NCBI RefSeq assembly: GCF_000968685.2
Contig: NZ_LAKD02000054.1
Coordinates: 1 to 64,000 of the forward strand
DNA: 64,000 bases
Source of the DNA: Streptomyces antioxidans
GTDB lineage: Bacteria > Actinomycetota > Actinomycetes > Streptomycetales > Streptomycetaceae
Reading direction: 5' to 3'
Below are positions 8,962-18,609 of the stretch, piece by piece; position 1 is the stretch's first letter; each line of letters opens with the position of its first letter. The translations under genes were made by a program, and so were the position numbers. The notes under the pieces are model-generated. The model was not told where the DNA came from. It ran no database searches and worked only from the letters and a program-made list of their open reading frames with translations.

Positions 8962-9978
8962 CTACGGCGCCATGACCGCCGGGCGGCGGCTGGCGATGAC
9001 CTTCTTGGCGAGCGCCCGCGGGCTGGTCAGAAAGCCCCAGCCCCACGACATGTGCATGGTCGCCAGCGCCACCGGGATCCGCAGCCGGGCCGCCACCGGA
9101 AGCCCCTTGCCCGCGGGGAGCGAGCCCGCGACGATCCCGGCCAGATAGCCGCCGGGGATCACGAACGCCCACGGGGTGACGGCCGCGCCCAGCACGATGC
9201 CCGCCGCGATGGCGACGACGGCGGTCGGCGGGGCGAGATAGCGCAGATTGATCGAGCCCTGGTGGAAGCGGGCCACGACATGGCGCCAGCGGCCGTAGTC
9301 CTTGTACTGCCTGGCCAGGGTCCGCACGCTCGGCCGCGGCCGGTAGGAGACCTTCAGCTCGGGCGAGAACCAGATCAGCCCGCCCGCCTCACGGATCCGG
9401 AAGTTCAGCTCCCAGTCCTGGGCGCGGATGAACTCCTCGTTGTACCCGCCCTGCTGCTCCAGCGCCTCGCGCCGGAAGACGCCCAGATAGACGGTCTCGG
9501 CGGGGGCCGCCTCACCACCGGTGTGGAAGGCCGCGTTGCCCACCCCGATCTTGGAGGTCATGGCGGCGGCGACGGCCCTCTCCCAGTCGTTCTCGCCCTC
9601 GGCGTGCATGAGCCCGCCCACGTTCTGCGCGCCGGTCTCCTCCAGGAGCCGTACGGCGGTCGCGATGTAGTCGGGCGAGAGCATGCCGTGGCCGTCGACC
9701 CGGACCACCACCGGATGGCGGGACGCCTTGATCGCCGCGTTCAGGGCGGCGGGGGTGCGGCCCGTGGGGTTGGGGACCGTATGCACCCGGGGGTCCTCCG
9801 CCACCAGTTCGGCGGCGATCTCGTCGGTGCGGTCGGTGGACGGGCCGAGCGCGATCACCACCTCCATCTCGCCGTCGTACTCCTGCTCCAGGATGTGCCG
9901 CACGGCATTGCGCAGATGGCGTTCCTCATTGAGCACCGGCATGATCACGGAGACGGCCGGGAGCTGATGCGGGGGCAT
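8962..9978 (-). CDS. Family 2 glycosyltransferase
   Basis: A GT-A fold transferase of 338 residues using a nucleotide-sugar donor at the inner membrane face. Visible features are the N-terminal SVIMPVLNEERHL, the acceptor-side VRVDGHGM (DxD-like DGH), an ED/QDWELN catalytic-base motif, and a hydrophobic C-terminal segment (about 255-285) that could anchor it. Among LCP genes and sugar-activating genes it probably builds a wall glycan or its linkage unit. The ATG at 9978 has GAGGT close upstream; the longer open frame overlaps the promoter side of the divergent LCP gene and lacks family similarity. Confidence 0.88.
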   Translation of the reverse strand: MPPHQLPAVSVIMPVLNEERHLRNAVRHILEQEYDGEMEVVIALGPSTDRTDEIAAELVAEDPRVHTVPNPTGRTPAALNAAIKASRHPVVVRVDGHGMLSPDYIATAVRLLEETGAQNVGGLMHAEGENDWERAVAAAMTSKIGVGNAAFHTGGEAAPAETVYLGVFRREALEQQGGYNEEFIRAQDWELNFRIREAGGLIWFSPELKVSYRPRPSVRTLARQYKDYGRWRHVVARFHQGSINLRYLAPPTAVVAIAAGIVLGAAVTPWAFVIPGGYLAGIVAGSLPAGKGLPVAARLRIPVALATMHMSWGWGFLTSPRALAKKVIASRRPAVMAP

Positions 9979-10198
9979 GGCACCTCGGGGTTCGGGGGCC
10001 GGGCCCCAGAAGACTGCGGGCGGGGCCCCATAGGACTGCGGTTTACGGGCCACGTTACCGCGAATGGGGGACACCGGAACGCGCCGCCCGGGTGGCAGCC
10101 CCCCGTACGGGCGGCGTGGGGCCGTCAAAGCGATCGTCGTATGGGCCTACGGTGAGGCGGTTCCGCCCAGCCCGCCGAAGTTCACGGAGGTCCCCGGA

Positions 10199-11689
10199 GT
10201 GAATGCACCGGCCCGATCGCCGCGCCCGTCGCGCCCCCGCGCCCGCCGCCCCCGCTGGGGGCTCCGGCTGGCCACGGGCGGCGCCTGTCTGGTGCTGGCG
10301 GTCAGCGGCATCGGGCATCTGCTGGTCAGGGAGCTCGACTCCGGGATCCACCGGGTGGATGCCTTCTCCGGCCTGGACAACCGGCCGGAGAACACCGGCG
10401 GGGGCGTCAACTTCCTCGTGGTCGGCACGGACGGGCGGGAGAAGATCACGCCCCGGGAGAAGGCGCTGTACCGGCTGGGCGGAGCCCCCTGCCGCTGCAC
10501 CGACACGATCATGCTGATGCATCTGTCGGCCGACCACCGCCGGGTCAGCGCGGTCAGCCTGCCCCGCGACTCGTACGCCAGGATCCCCGCGTACACCGAC
10601 GCCACCGGCAAGCGCCATCCGAGCCATCCGCGGAAGCTCAACGCCGCGTACGCCGAGGGCGGGCCGAGCCTGACCGTGCGCACCGTGGAGCATCTGACCG
10701 GCGTCCACATCGACCACTACCTCGAGGTGGACTTCACCAGCTTCATGAAGACGGTCGACGTACTCGGCGGGGTGAAGATCTGCACCGCGCGGCCGCTCAA
10801 GGACGATCACACCGGTCTTGACCTGGCGGCCGGCACCCATGTCCTGAACGGCGGCCAGGCGCTGCAGTACGTACGCTCCCGGCATGTGGACGGCACCTCC
10901 GACCTGGGCCGGATCCAGCGGCAGCAGCGCTTCCTGGCCGCCGTGGTCCACCAGACCACGGCCGGGGGCATCCTGCTCAACCCGGTGCGGTTCAACCGAG
11001 TGGCCGGGGCCCTGCTGGGCTCGGTCCGCGCCGACCACGGCTTCCGCGCGGAGGACATGGTCGCCCTGGGGCGGGCGATGAGCGGGGTCACCCCGGGGTC
11101 CTCGGAGTTCGCCTCGGTGCCGGTGGTGCTGCCCGGTGTGCCGGTGAAGGGGGCCGGATCCACGCTGCGCTGGAACCAGGCCAAGGCCCAGCGGCTCTTC
11201 ACCACCCTCCGCGAGGACCGGCCGCTCGTCGCCCACCACCCGAAGCGGGTCCGGGCCACCCCGGTGGACGTGGACCCGGCCCGGGTCCGGGTGCATGTGC
11301 TCAACGGCACCACGACGAGCGGGCTGGCCCGCCGCGCGGACCGCGCGCTGCACGCCACCGGCTTCGCCACCACCGGCTCCCCCGCCGACGCCGCGACGCC
11401 CGACGTCCCGCACACGGTGATCGCCTACGACCCCGTCTGGGACCGCTCGGTGCGCTCGCTGGCGGCCGCGCTGCCCGGGGCCCGGCTGAAGCCGGTGGTC
11501 GGGCAGGGGGCGGTGATGCAGGTCACGATCGGCGCGGACTACAAGGGCGTACGGCCGGTCCGGGCCGAGGCGCCGAAGACCGACACCACCGGGTTCGGGG
11601 CCGTCACCGGCGACGAGGTCGTCTGCCCGGACGGCGGGGCCACCGTTCCCGCTGCCCCGGAAACCAGCGCCGCCGCCCGCGCCCTCTGA
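10199..11689 (+). CDS. LCP-family wall glycopolymer ligase with LytR_C domain, paralogue 4
   Basis: The 496-residue protein has an Arg/Pro-rich start, one membrane helix (about 22-42), an LCP domain (CTDTIMLMHL, SLPRD, YVRSRH...DLGRIQRQQRF) and LytR_C (VRVHVLNGTT). It keeps the cysteine in VKIC and a C-terminal VVC, but lacks the IP.C/G.C pair of paralogues 1-3. Instead it has a CRC motif beside the active site. GGAGG is 8 bases before the GTG start. It is divergent from the glycosyltransferase gene, with about 220 bases between them. Confidence 0.92.
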   Translation: MNAPARSPRPSRPRARRPRWGLRLATGGACLVLAVSGIGHLLVRELDSGIHRVDAFSGLDNRPENTGGGVNFLVVGTDGREKITPREKALYRLGGAPCRCTDTIMLMHLSADHRRVSAVSLPRDSYARIPAYTDATGKRHPSHPRKLNAAYAEGGPSLTVRTVEHLTGVHIDHYLEVDFTSFMKTVDVLGGVKICTARPLKDDHTGLDLAAGTHVLNGGQALQYVRSRHVDGTSDLGRIQRQQRFLAAVVHQTTAGGILLNPVRFNRVAGALLGSVRADHGFRAEDMVALGRAMSGVTPGSSEFASVPVVLPGVPVKGAGSTLRWNQAKAQRLFTTLREDRPLVAHHPKRVRATPVDVDPARVRVHVLNGTTTSGLARRADRALHATGFATTGSPADAATPDVPHTVIAYDPVWDRSVRSLAAALPGARLKPVVGQGAVMQVTIGADYKGVRPVRAEAPKTDTTGFGAVTGDEVVCPDGGATVPAAPETSAAARAL

Positions 11690-11717
11690 CACCGGGGGCA
11701 ACGGCCGACGCCGGGAG

Positions 11718-12290
11718 TCACGCCCGGTCGGCGCCCTCGGTGGCATCGTCGGCGCGCCCGGCGGTGCGCTGGGCACGGAGCTCCTTGATCGCGCGGCGGC
11801 GGGCCAGCCGGTGGGTCCGGCGGATCTCGGCCTCCTGGTAGCGCCGCTTGTCCCGCTCGGTCTCCGGGATGACCGGGGGCACGGACCGGGGCTTGCCGTC
11901 GGCGTCGACGGCGGCGAAGACCAGATAGGCGCTGCCGACCTGGGTGGCGGGCGTGGACTCGTTCCACCGCTCGGCCAGCACCCGTACCCCGATCTCCATG
12001 GAGGACCGGCCGGTCCAGTTGACCTGGGCCTTCACATGGACGAGGTCGCCGACCCTGACCGGTTCGAGAAAGGCCATCTCGTCCATCGACGCGGTGACCG
12101 CGGGCCCCTCGGAGTGGCGTCCGGCGACCGCTCCGGCGGCGTCGTCCACCAGCTTCATGATCACGCCGCCGTGGACGGTGCCGAGGAGATTGGTGTCGCT
12201 GCCGGTCATGATGTGCGACAGCGTGGTGCGAGAGGCGGAGGTGGGCTTACCCGGAAGCTCCGGTTCCGCACCCTGGGCCGGTTTGGTCAT
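11718..12290 (-). CDS. Acyl-CoA thioesterase, hotdog fold
   Basis: Hydrolyses acyl-CoA thioesters in the cytosol. The 190-residue protein has one hotdog domain with the acyl-CoA hydrolase pattern NLLGTVHGGVIMKLVDDAAG (about 35-54) followed by VTASMDEMAFLEPVRVGDLV. The tail beyond about 140 is charged and helical. The ATG with AAGGTGG five bases upstream was chosen over an overlapping GTG three codons earlier. Its 3' end converges on LCP paralogue 4, with 28 bases between the stops. Physiological substrate is unknown. Confidence 0.9.
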   Translation of the reverse strand: MTKPAQGAEPELPGKPTSASRTTLSHIMTGSDTNLLGTVHGGVIMKLVDDAAGAVAGRHSEGPAVTASMDEMAFLEPVRVGDLVHVKAQVNWTGRSSMEIGVRVLAERWNESTPATQVGSAYLVFAAVDADGKPRSVPPVIPETERDKRRYQEAEIRRTHRLARRRAIKELRAQRTAGRADDATEGADRA

Positions 12291-12384
12291 GTCGCCCACC
12301 TTATGCGGACCGGATTCTTATCAGGTCTGCAACAGCCGTGCCGCGATCCAGCACCCGCCCTGTAAGGGGACCCACCCGACCAGG

Positions 12385-12390
12385 CACACT
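12385..12390 (+). promoter_or_regulatory. Possible -10 of a leaderless promoter
   Basis: CACACT ends 7 bases before the ATG at 12398, the same spacing as at 3105-3118 and 22414. The ATG has no close Shine-Dalgarno sequence. The match to the -10 consensus is partial. Confidence 0.3.
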
Positions 12391-12397
12391 GCCTTGC

Positions 12398-13711
12398 ATG
12401 AGCGAATGGCCCCAGGGATCGACCGGCGACGGCAGCGGCCGGTATGGACGTGGTAGCGGCAGCGCCGAACCGGAGGGGGCGCGTGCCATGCCACAGGTGA
12501 GGCGCACGGCGCCCGGTGGGGGCGGTCCGTACGGCGAGCCGCCGCTGCCGCCCGGCCTCTCGCCCCGTCGCGGCACCGTTCCGCCGCAGCAGGCGTCCCA
12601 GGGCTATGACGACTACGACGACGGTTACAACACCGGTCAGGTCTACGGCGACGGCGGACCGGGCAATGGCGGCCCGCACGGCCCGGGTGGCCCCGGCGGT
12701 CCCGGCCCGCGCCCGGTGAGGCCGAAGAACTGGAAGCGGCGGATAACCATCGGCCTGGTCACCCTGATCGTCCTGCTGCTCGCCGTCGGCATCGGCACCT
12801 ACTTCTGGGCCGACTCCAAGCTCCGCCGCGAGGTCGACCTCAGCAAGGTCGAGGACCGGCCGGGCGGCGGCAAGGGCACCAACTACCTGATCGTCGGTTC
12901 CGACAGCCGCGAGGGCATGTCCGACGAGGACAAGAAGAAGCTGCACACCGGCTCGGCCGACGGCCGCCGCACCGACTCCATGATCCTTCTCCATGTCGGT
13001 GAGAACGGCAACACCATGGTCAGCCTCCCCCGTGACTCCTGGGTCACCATCCCGTCCTTCACCGGCTCGGAGACCGGCAACCGGATCCCGGCGGGCCAGA
13101 ACAAGCTGAACGCGTCGTACTCCTCCGAGGGGCCCGGACTGCTCGTCCGCACGATCGAGTACAACACCGGCCTGAAGATCGACCACTACGCGGAGATCGG
13201 CTTCGACGGCTTCGCCAACCTCGTGGACGGCGTCGGCGGTGTCGAGATCGACATCCCGCAGGACATGAAGGACAAGAAGTCCGGCAATGACCTGAAGAAG
13301 GGCAAGCAGACGCTGAACGGCCAGCAGGCGCTCGCCTTCGTCCGGCAGCGCTACGGCCTCGCGGGCGGCGACCTGGACCGCACCAAGAACCAGCAGAAGT
13401 TCCTGTCCGCGCTGGCCAACAAGGCGGCCTCGGCGGGTACGGTCATGAACCCGTTCAAGCTCTACCCGACGATGGGCGCGGGCCTGGACAACCTGGTGGT
13501 CGACAAGGACATGAGCCTGTGGGACGTGAAGGACATGTTCTTCGCGATGAAGAGCGTCTCCGGCGGCGACGGCAAGCAGATGAACATGCCGATCTCCAAC
13601 CCCGGCCTGGCCACCTCCAAGGGCAGCGCGGTGCAGTGGGACATGGCCAAGGTCAAGCAGCTGATGGGCGAGCTGAAGAACGACGACAAGGTCACCGTCT
13701 CCAGCAACTGA
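12398..13711 (+). CDS. LCP-family wall glycopolymer ligase, paralogue 5
   Basis: The 437-residue protein has a long cytoplasmic Gly/Pro/Tyr-rich N-terminus (to about 105), a membrane helix (about 115-137) and an LCP domain (RTDSMILLHV, SLPRD, FVRQRY...LDRTKNQQKF). LytR_C is absent. Unlike the other four it has no cysteine in its extracellular part, so it cannot form the disulfides inferred for them. The role is transfer of glycopolymer to peptidoglycan, partner polymer unknown. The start fits the N-terminal composition of relatives and may be leaderless. Confidence 0.92.
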   Translation: MSEWPQGSTGDGSGRYGRGSGSAEPEGARAMPQVRRTAPGGGGPYGEPPLPPGLSPRRGTVPPQQASQGYDDYDDGYNTGQVYGDGGPGNGGPHGPGGPGGPGPRPVRPKNWKRRITIGLVTLIVLLLAVGIGTYFWADSKLRREVDLSKVEDRPGGGKGTNYLIVGSDSREGMSDEDKKKLHTGSADGRRTDSMILLHVGENGNTMVSLPRDSWVTIPSFTGSETGNRIPAGQNKLNASYSSEGPGLLVRTIEYNTGLKIDHYAEIGFDGFANLVDGVGGVEIDIPQDMKDKKSGNDLKKGKQTLNGQQALAFVRQRYGLAGGDLDRTKNQQKFLSALANKAASAGTVMNPFKLYPTMGAGLDNLVVDKDMSLWDVKDMFFAMKSVSGGDGKQMNMPISNPGLATSKGSAVQWDMAKVKQLMGELKNDDKVTVSSN

Positions 13712-13723
13712 GCCGGACCTCAT

Positions 13724-13767
13724 GAAAGAGCGGTGCCGGGCCCGATCGGGCCCGGCACCGCTCTTTC
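13724..13767. terminator. 44-bp perfect palindrome, bidirectional terminator
   Basis: The 22-base arms are exact inverted copies with no spacer (centre GATC at about 13744-13747). It lies between the convergent LCP paralogue 5 and acyl-CoA dehydrogenase genes and ends in CTTTC, so it probably terminates both transcripts. Confidence 0.85.
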
Positions 13768-13778
13768 GCTCCGGGGTC

Positions 13779-14954
13779 TTACGGAAGGTTGCGCGCCATC
13801 ACGATGCGCTGCACCTGGTTGGTGCCCTCGTAGATCTGCGTGATCTTGGCGTCCCGCATCATCCGCTCGAGTGGGTAGTCACGGGTGTAGCCGTAGCCGC
13901 CGAGCAGCTGGACGGCGTCCGTGGTGATCTCCATCGCGGCGTCGGAGGCGTAGCACTTGGCCGCGGCGCCGAAGAACGTCAGGTCCTCCTTGCCGCCCCC
14001 GAGGGACACCCGCTCGGACCGCGCCGCCGCCGCGTAGGTGAGCTGCCGGGCGGCCTCCAGCTTCATCGCCATGTCGGCGAGCATGAACTGGACGCCCTGG
14101 AAGTCGCCGATCGGCTTGCCGAACTGCTTGCGCTCCTGGACGTACCCCTTGGCGTAGTCGAGCGCGCCCTGGGCGATGCCGAGGGCCTGGGCGGCGATGG
14201 TGATCCGGGTGTGGTCGAGGGTCTTCATGGCGGTGGCGAAGCCGGTGCCCTCGGCGCCGATCATCCGGTCGGCGGGGACGCGGACGTTGTCGAGGTAGAC
14301 CTCGCGGGTCGGCGAGCCCTTGATGCCGAGCTTCTTCTCCGGGGCGCCGAAGGAGACGCCCGGGTCGGACTTCTCGACGACGAAGGCGGAGATCCCCTTG
14401 GAGCGCTTCTCGGGGTCGGTGACGGCCATCACGGTGTAGTACTCGGAGACCCCGGCGTTGGTGATCCAGCGCTTGACGCCGTTGAGCACGTAGGAGTCGC
14501 CGTCGCGGACCGCCTTGGTCTTCATCCCGGCCGCGTCCGAGCCCGCGTCCGGCTCGGAGAGACAGTACGAGAACATCGCGTGGCCCTTGGCGAGCGGGGC
14601 CAGGTACCTCTTCTTCAGCTCCTCGGAGCCGGAGAGGATGACCGGCAGCGAGCCCAGTTTGTTGACCGCGGGGATCAGGGAGGAGGAGGCGCAGACCCGG
14701 GCGACCTCCTCGATGACGATCACGGTGGCCAGCGCGTCCGCGCCCGAGCCACCGTAGGCCTCGGGGATGTGCACCGCGTGGAGGTCGTTCGCGACCAGGG
14801 CGTCCAGCGCCTCCTGGGGGAAGCGGACCGCCTCGTCGACCTCGGCGGCGTAAGGGGCTATCTTCGCCTCGGCGAGAGAGCGGACGGCGTCCCTGAGCAT
14901 GTCGTGCTCTTCGGACGGCCGGTACAGGTCGAAGTCATTCACCGAGGACGCCAA
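13779..14954 (-). CDS. Acyl-CoA dehydrogenase
   Basis: FAD-dependent alpha,beta-dehydrogenation of acyl-CoA, passing electrons to electron-transfer flavoprotein. The 391 residues match the family length. Motifs include YCLSEPDAGSDAAG (FAD/substrate contact), KRWITNAG, RKQFGKPI and the C-terminal catalytic Glu in IYEGTNQVQR. The TTG start has GGGGAG 8 bases upstream; a GTG four codons inside is the alternative. The upstream region has a TAAC/GTTA inverted motif that could be an operator. The short/branched-chain subtype is likely from the motif set, but the substrate is not proven. Confidence 0.93.
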   Translation of the reverse strand: MASSVNDFDLYRPSEEHDMLRDAVRSLAEAKIAPYAAEVDEAVRFPQEALDALVANDLHAVHIPEAYGGSGADALATVIVIEEVARVCASSSLIPAVNKLGSLPVILSGSEELKKRYLAPLAKGHAMFSYCLSEPDAGSDAAGMKTKAVRDGDSYVLNGVKRWITNAGVSEYYTVMAVTDPEKRSKGISAFVVEKSDPGVSFGAPEKKLGIKGSPTREVYLDNVRVPADRMIGAEGTGFATAMKTLDHTRITIAAQALGIAQGALDYAKGYVQERKQFGKPIGDFQGVQFMLADMAMKLEAARQLTYAAAARSERVSLGGGKEDLTFFGAAAKCYASDAAMEITTDAVQLLGGYGYTRDYPLERMMRDAKITQIYEGTNQVQRIVMARNLP

Positions 14955-14977
14955 GCCTCTCACTCCCCATAGAGCGC

Positions 14978-14995
14978 TAACTACCGTTAAGTAAC
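14978..14995. promoter_or_regulatory. Possible operator for the acyl-CoA dehydrogenase gene
   Basis: Three TAAC/GTTA half-sites occur in 18 bases (14978-14981, 14986-14989 inverted, 14992-14995), about 25-40 bases before the TTG start. The arrangement suits a TetR-type dimer. This is inference from symmetry only. Confidence 0.3.
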
Positions 14996-15074
14996 TGAAT
15001 TCTAGGGGCGGGGCCCCGCTAGGTATACGTGAGCTACCTGACAGAGTCGGCTGAGCCCGTAGCGTGGTCCAGAC

Positions 15075-15080
15075 TATGCT
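15075..15080 (+). promoter_or_regulatory. Candidate -10 for the sugar dehydrogenase gene
   Basis: TATGCT lies 40 bases before the ATG at 15120 in a region AT-richer than its surroundings. No clear -35 is present. Confidence 0.3.
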
Positions 15081-15119
15081 CAGGCACCGCATCTGCGATC
15101 GACCGTTCTGGAGCACTGC

Positions 15120-16460
15120 ATGGCCCTCAAGATCACTGTGATCGGCACCGGCTACCTCGGCGCCACCCACGCAGCGGCCATGGCGGAGCTCGGCTTCGAG
15201 GTGCTGGGCCTCGATGTCGTGCCCGAGAAGATCGCGATGCTCACCGAGGGCCGGGTGCCGATGTACGAGCCCGGGCTGGAGGAGCTGCTGCGGCGCCACA
15301 CCGCGGGGATCGAGGGGGCCAGCGGGCGGCTGCGCTTCACCACCTCCTACGAGGAGGCCGGGGAGTTCGGCGACATCCACTTCATCTGTGTGAACACCCC
15401 GCAGAAGCACGGCGAGTACGCCTGTGACATGAGCCATGTGAACTCCGCGGTGGAGTCGCTGGCCCCGCATCTGCGCCGCCCCGCGCTGGTCGTGGGCAAG
15501 TCCACGGTGCCGGTCGGCAGCGCCGATCTGCTCGCCGCCCGGCTGGCCGAGCTGGCGCCGGTGGGAGCGGACGCGGAGCTGGCCTGGAACCCGGAGTTCC
15601 TGCGCGAGGGGTTCGCCGTCCAGGACACCCTCCACCCGGACCGGATCGTGGTCGGCGTCGCGGGCGACCGGGCCGAGAAGCTGCTCCGCGAGGTCTACCA
15701 GACGCCGATCGGCGAGGGCTCGCCGTTCGTGGTGACCGACTTCCCGACCGCCGAGCTGGTCAAGGTCGCGGCCAACTCCTTCCTGGCCACCAAGATCTCC
15801 TTCATCAACGCGATGGCCGAGGTGTGCGAGGCCGCGGGCGGCGACGTGGTCAAGCTGGCCGAGGCCATCGGCTACGACGAACGCATCGGCAAGAAGTTCC
15901 TGCGGGCCGGGATCGGTTTCGGCGGCGGCTGTCTGCCGAAGGACATCCGGGCCTTCATGGCGCGCGCCGGTGAACTGGGCTCCGACCAGGCCCTGACCTT
16001 CCTCCGCGAGGTCGACTCGATCAACATGCGGCGCCGCGGCCATATGGTCGAACTGGCCCGCGAGGCGGTCGGCGGCGCCTTCCTGGGCAAGCGGGTCGCG
16101 GTGCTCGGCGCGACCTTCAAGCCGGACTCCGACGATGTGCGGGACTCCCCCGCGCTCAATGTGGCCGGTCAGATACAGCTCCAGGGCGCCCAGGTGACCG
16201 TCTTCGACCCCAAGGGCATGGAGAACGCCCGGGCCCTCTTCCCGACCCTCGCCTACGCCCCGAGCGCGGCCGCGGCGGCGGAGGGCGCCCATGCGGTGCT
16301 GCACCTCACCGAGTGGCGCGAGTTCCGCGAGCTGGACCCGGCGCTCCTCGGCACGGTCGTCGCCGAGCGCCGCATCCTCGACGGGCGCAACGCACTGGAC
16401 CCCGACGTCTGGCGCGACGCCGGGTGGACCTACCGGGCGCTCGGGCGCCCCATGGCGTGA
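15120..16460 (+). CDS. UDP-glucose/GDP-mannose dehydrogenase
   Basis: NAD-dependent four-electron oxidation of a nucleotide sugar, most often UDP-glucose to UDP-glucuronate. The 446 residues show the N-terminal NAD-binding VIGTGYLGATHA (7-18), the substrate-side WNPEFLREG (156-164), the catalytic Cys271 in GGGCLPKD, and the C-terminal LGATFKPDSDDVRDSPA. It would supply acidic sugar for a wall or extracellular polymer, which suits the LCP neighbourhood. Start: ATG with GGAG a few bases upstream. A 28-bp imperfect repeat (16476-16531) lies just after the stop. Confidence 0.92.
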   Translation: MALKITVIGTGYLGATHAAAMAELGFEVLGLDVVPEKIAMLTEGRVPMYEPGLEELLRRHTAGIEGASGRLRFTTSYEEAGEFGDIHFICVNTPQKHGEYACDMSHVNSAVESLAPHLRRPALVVGKSTVPVGSADLLAARLAELAPVGADAELAWNPEFLREGFAVQDTLHPDRIVVGVAGDRAEKLLREVYQTPIGEGSPFVVTDFPTAELVKVAANSFLATKISFINAMAEVCEAAGGDVVKLAEAIGYDERIGKKFLRAGIGFGGGCLPKDIRAFMARAGELGSDQALTFLREVDSINMRRRGHMVELAREAVGGAFLGKRVAVLGATFKPDSDDVRDSPALNVAGQIQLQGAQVTVFDPKGMENARALFPTLAYAPSAAAAAEGAHAVLHLTEWREFRELDPALLGTVVAERRILDGRNALDPDVWRDAGWTYRALGRPMA

Positions 16461-16557
16461 GACCGCCGTAGGGCCCCCTGTTCGACGGGTCCTGTGTGAC
16501 GCTCCCTGTTTGACGGGCCCCGTTCGGTCAACCCGGGGCGGGGCCCGAGGAGGAGCC

Positions 16558-16716
16558 ATGGCCACCGCCAAGCTGGAACTTGTCGCGATCGACTGCCCCG
16601 ACCCCACCGCGCTCGCCCGCAGACCGCTTCGACTGTCTCGTCCGCAAGGCAACGGGGAAGAGGCGAATTACATGAACGATGCATCAAGGCATCGCAAAGG
16701 CACCCTGGGCCGCTAA
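16558..16716 (+). pseudogene. Remnant of a VOC/glyoxalase-type gene start
   Basis: A strong ribosome site (GAGGAGG) precedes an ATG opening with MATAKLELVAIDCPDPTALA, a typical N-terminus of streptomycete VOC (glyoxalase/dioxygenase superfamily) proteins of about 120-250 residues. The similarity ends after about 21 codons, and the frame then runs through unrelated basic sequence to a TAA at 16714-16716, giving only 52 codons. It looks like a gene deleted from its second strand onward. A short expressed peptide cannot be excluded. Confidence 0.6.
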
Positions 16717-16756
16717 AGGGGCTGTTGGGGCGTCAGATGGCGGCGGTGCCGTTCGG

Positions 16757-17950
<1,194 letters not shown>

Positions 17951-18061
17951 CCTCGTAGTCTCGCTTGGGGTGCGGCCGAAGTCACGCGTGTGTTGTGGGC
18001 GGGTGTGGGGTGGGGGGGCGCCTGCGGCGGGCTATGCCCCACCCCGCCCCTTCCCGAAACT

Positions 18062-18110
18062 GGGGGCTCCGCCCCCAGACCCCCCGCTCCTCAAACGCCG
18101 GAGGGGCTGG
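18062..18110. repeat. Dispersed hairpin repeat overlapping the 3' end of purE
   Basis: A GGGGGCTCCGCCCCC hairpin (18062-18076) is followed by the CTCC..AACGCCGGAGGGGCTG core (18087-18110), the same element arrayed at 1-215. Read on the minus strand, the core encodes Ser-Pro-Ser-Gly-Val and a TGA, so it supplies the end of PurE. Confidence 0.8.
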
Positions 18111-18609
18111 AATGGTTCACCTTCGCGCGCAGCCGCTTGCCCTTCTCCGTGGCCTGGGCGTTGAGCTCGTTCTGGAACTCGCGCATCCGGGAGCGGAGTT
18201 CGGCGTCGTGGGCGGCCAGGATGCGGGCGGCGAGCAGGCCCGCGTTGCGGGCTCCGGCCACGGAGACGGTGGCCACCGGGACCCCCGCGGGCATCTGGAC
18301 GATCGACAGCAGGGAGTCCATGCCGTCGAGGTACTTCAGCGGTACGGGCACCCCGATGACCGGCAGCGGGGTGACGGACGCGAGCATGCCCGGGAGGTGG
18401 GCGGCGCCGCCCGCGCCCGCGATGATCGCCTTGAGGCCGCGGTCCGCCGCGTTCTCGCCGTAGGCGACCATCTCGCGCGGCATGCGGTGGGCCGAGACGA
18501 CATCCACCTCGTACGGCACCTCGAACTCGTCGAGGGCCTTCGCCGCTCCTTCCATGACGGGCCAGTCGGAGTCGGAGCCCATGACGATGCCGATCGCAGG
18601 AGCGCTCAT
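18091..18609 (-). CDS. purE: N5-carboxyaminoimidazole ribonucleotide mutase
   Basis: Converts N5-CAIR to CAIR in purine synthesis. The 172-residue protein has the PurE signature VMGSDSDWP (9-17), the catalytic His in SAHRMP, and AGAGGAAHLPGM. Its ATG overlaps the purK stop as ATGA, so the two are translationally coupled. The last five residues (SPSGV) and the stop codon come from a dispersed intergenic repeat, so the native C-terminus may have been extended or replaced. Relatives usually end near 160-170 residues. Confidence 0.96.
   Translation of the reverse strand: MSAPAIGIVMGSDSDWPVMEGAAKALDEFEVPYEVDVVSAHRMPREMVAYGENAADRGLKAIIAGAGGAAHLPGMLASVTPLPVIGVPVPLKYLDGMDSLLSIVQMPAGVPVATVSVAGARNAGLLAARILAAHDAELRSRMREFQNELNAQATEKGKRLRAKVNHSSPSGV

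Noticed and set aside
4091..13711. Older naming of LCP proteins as LytR transcriptional regulators.
   Set aside because: All five have a membrane helix and an extracellular LCP domain with catalytic Arg/Asp motifs and no DNA-binding domain.
13779..16652. A 957-codon minus-strand open frame spanning the acyl-CoA dehydrogenase and the region opposite the sugar dehydrogenase.
   Set aside because: Only the first part (from 14954) encodes recognisable protein; the rest is the antisense shadow of a confident plus-strand gene, common at this GC content.
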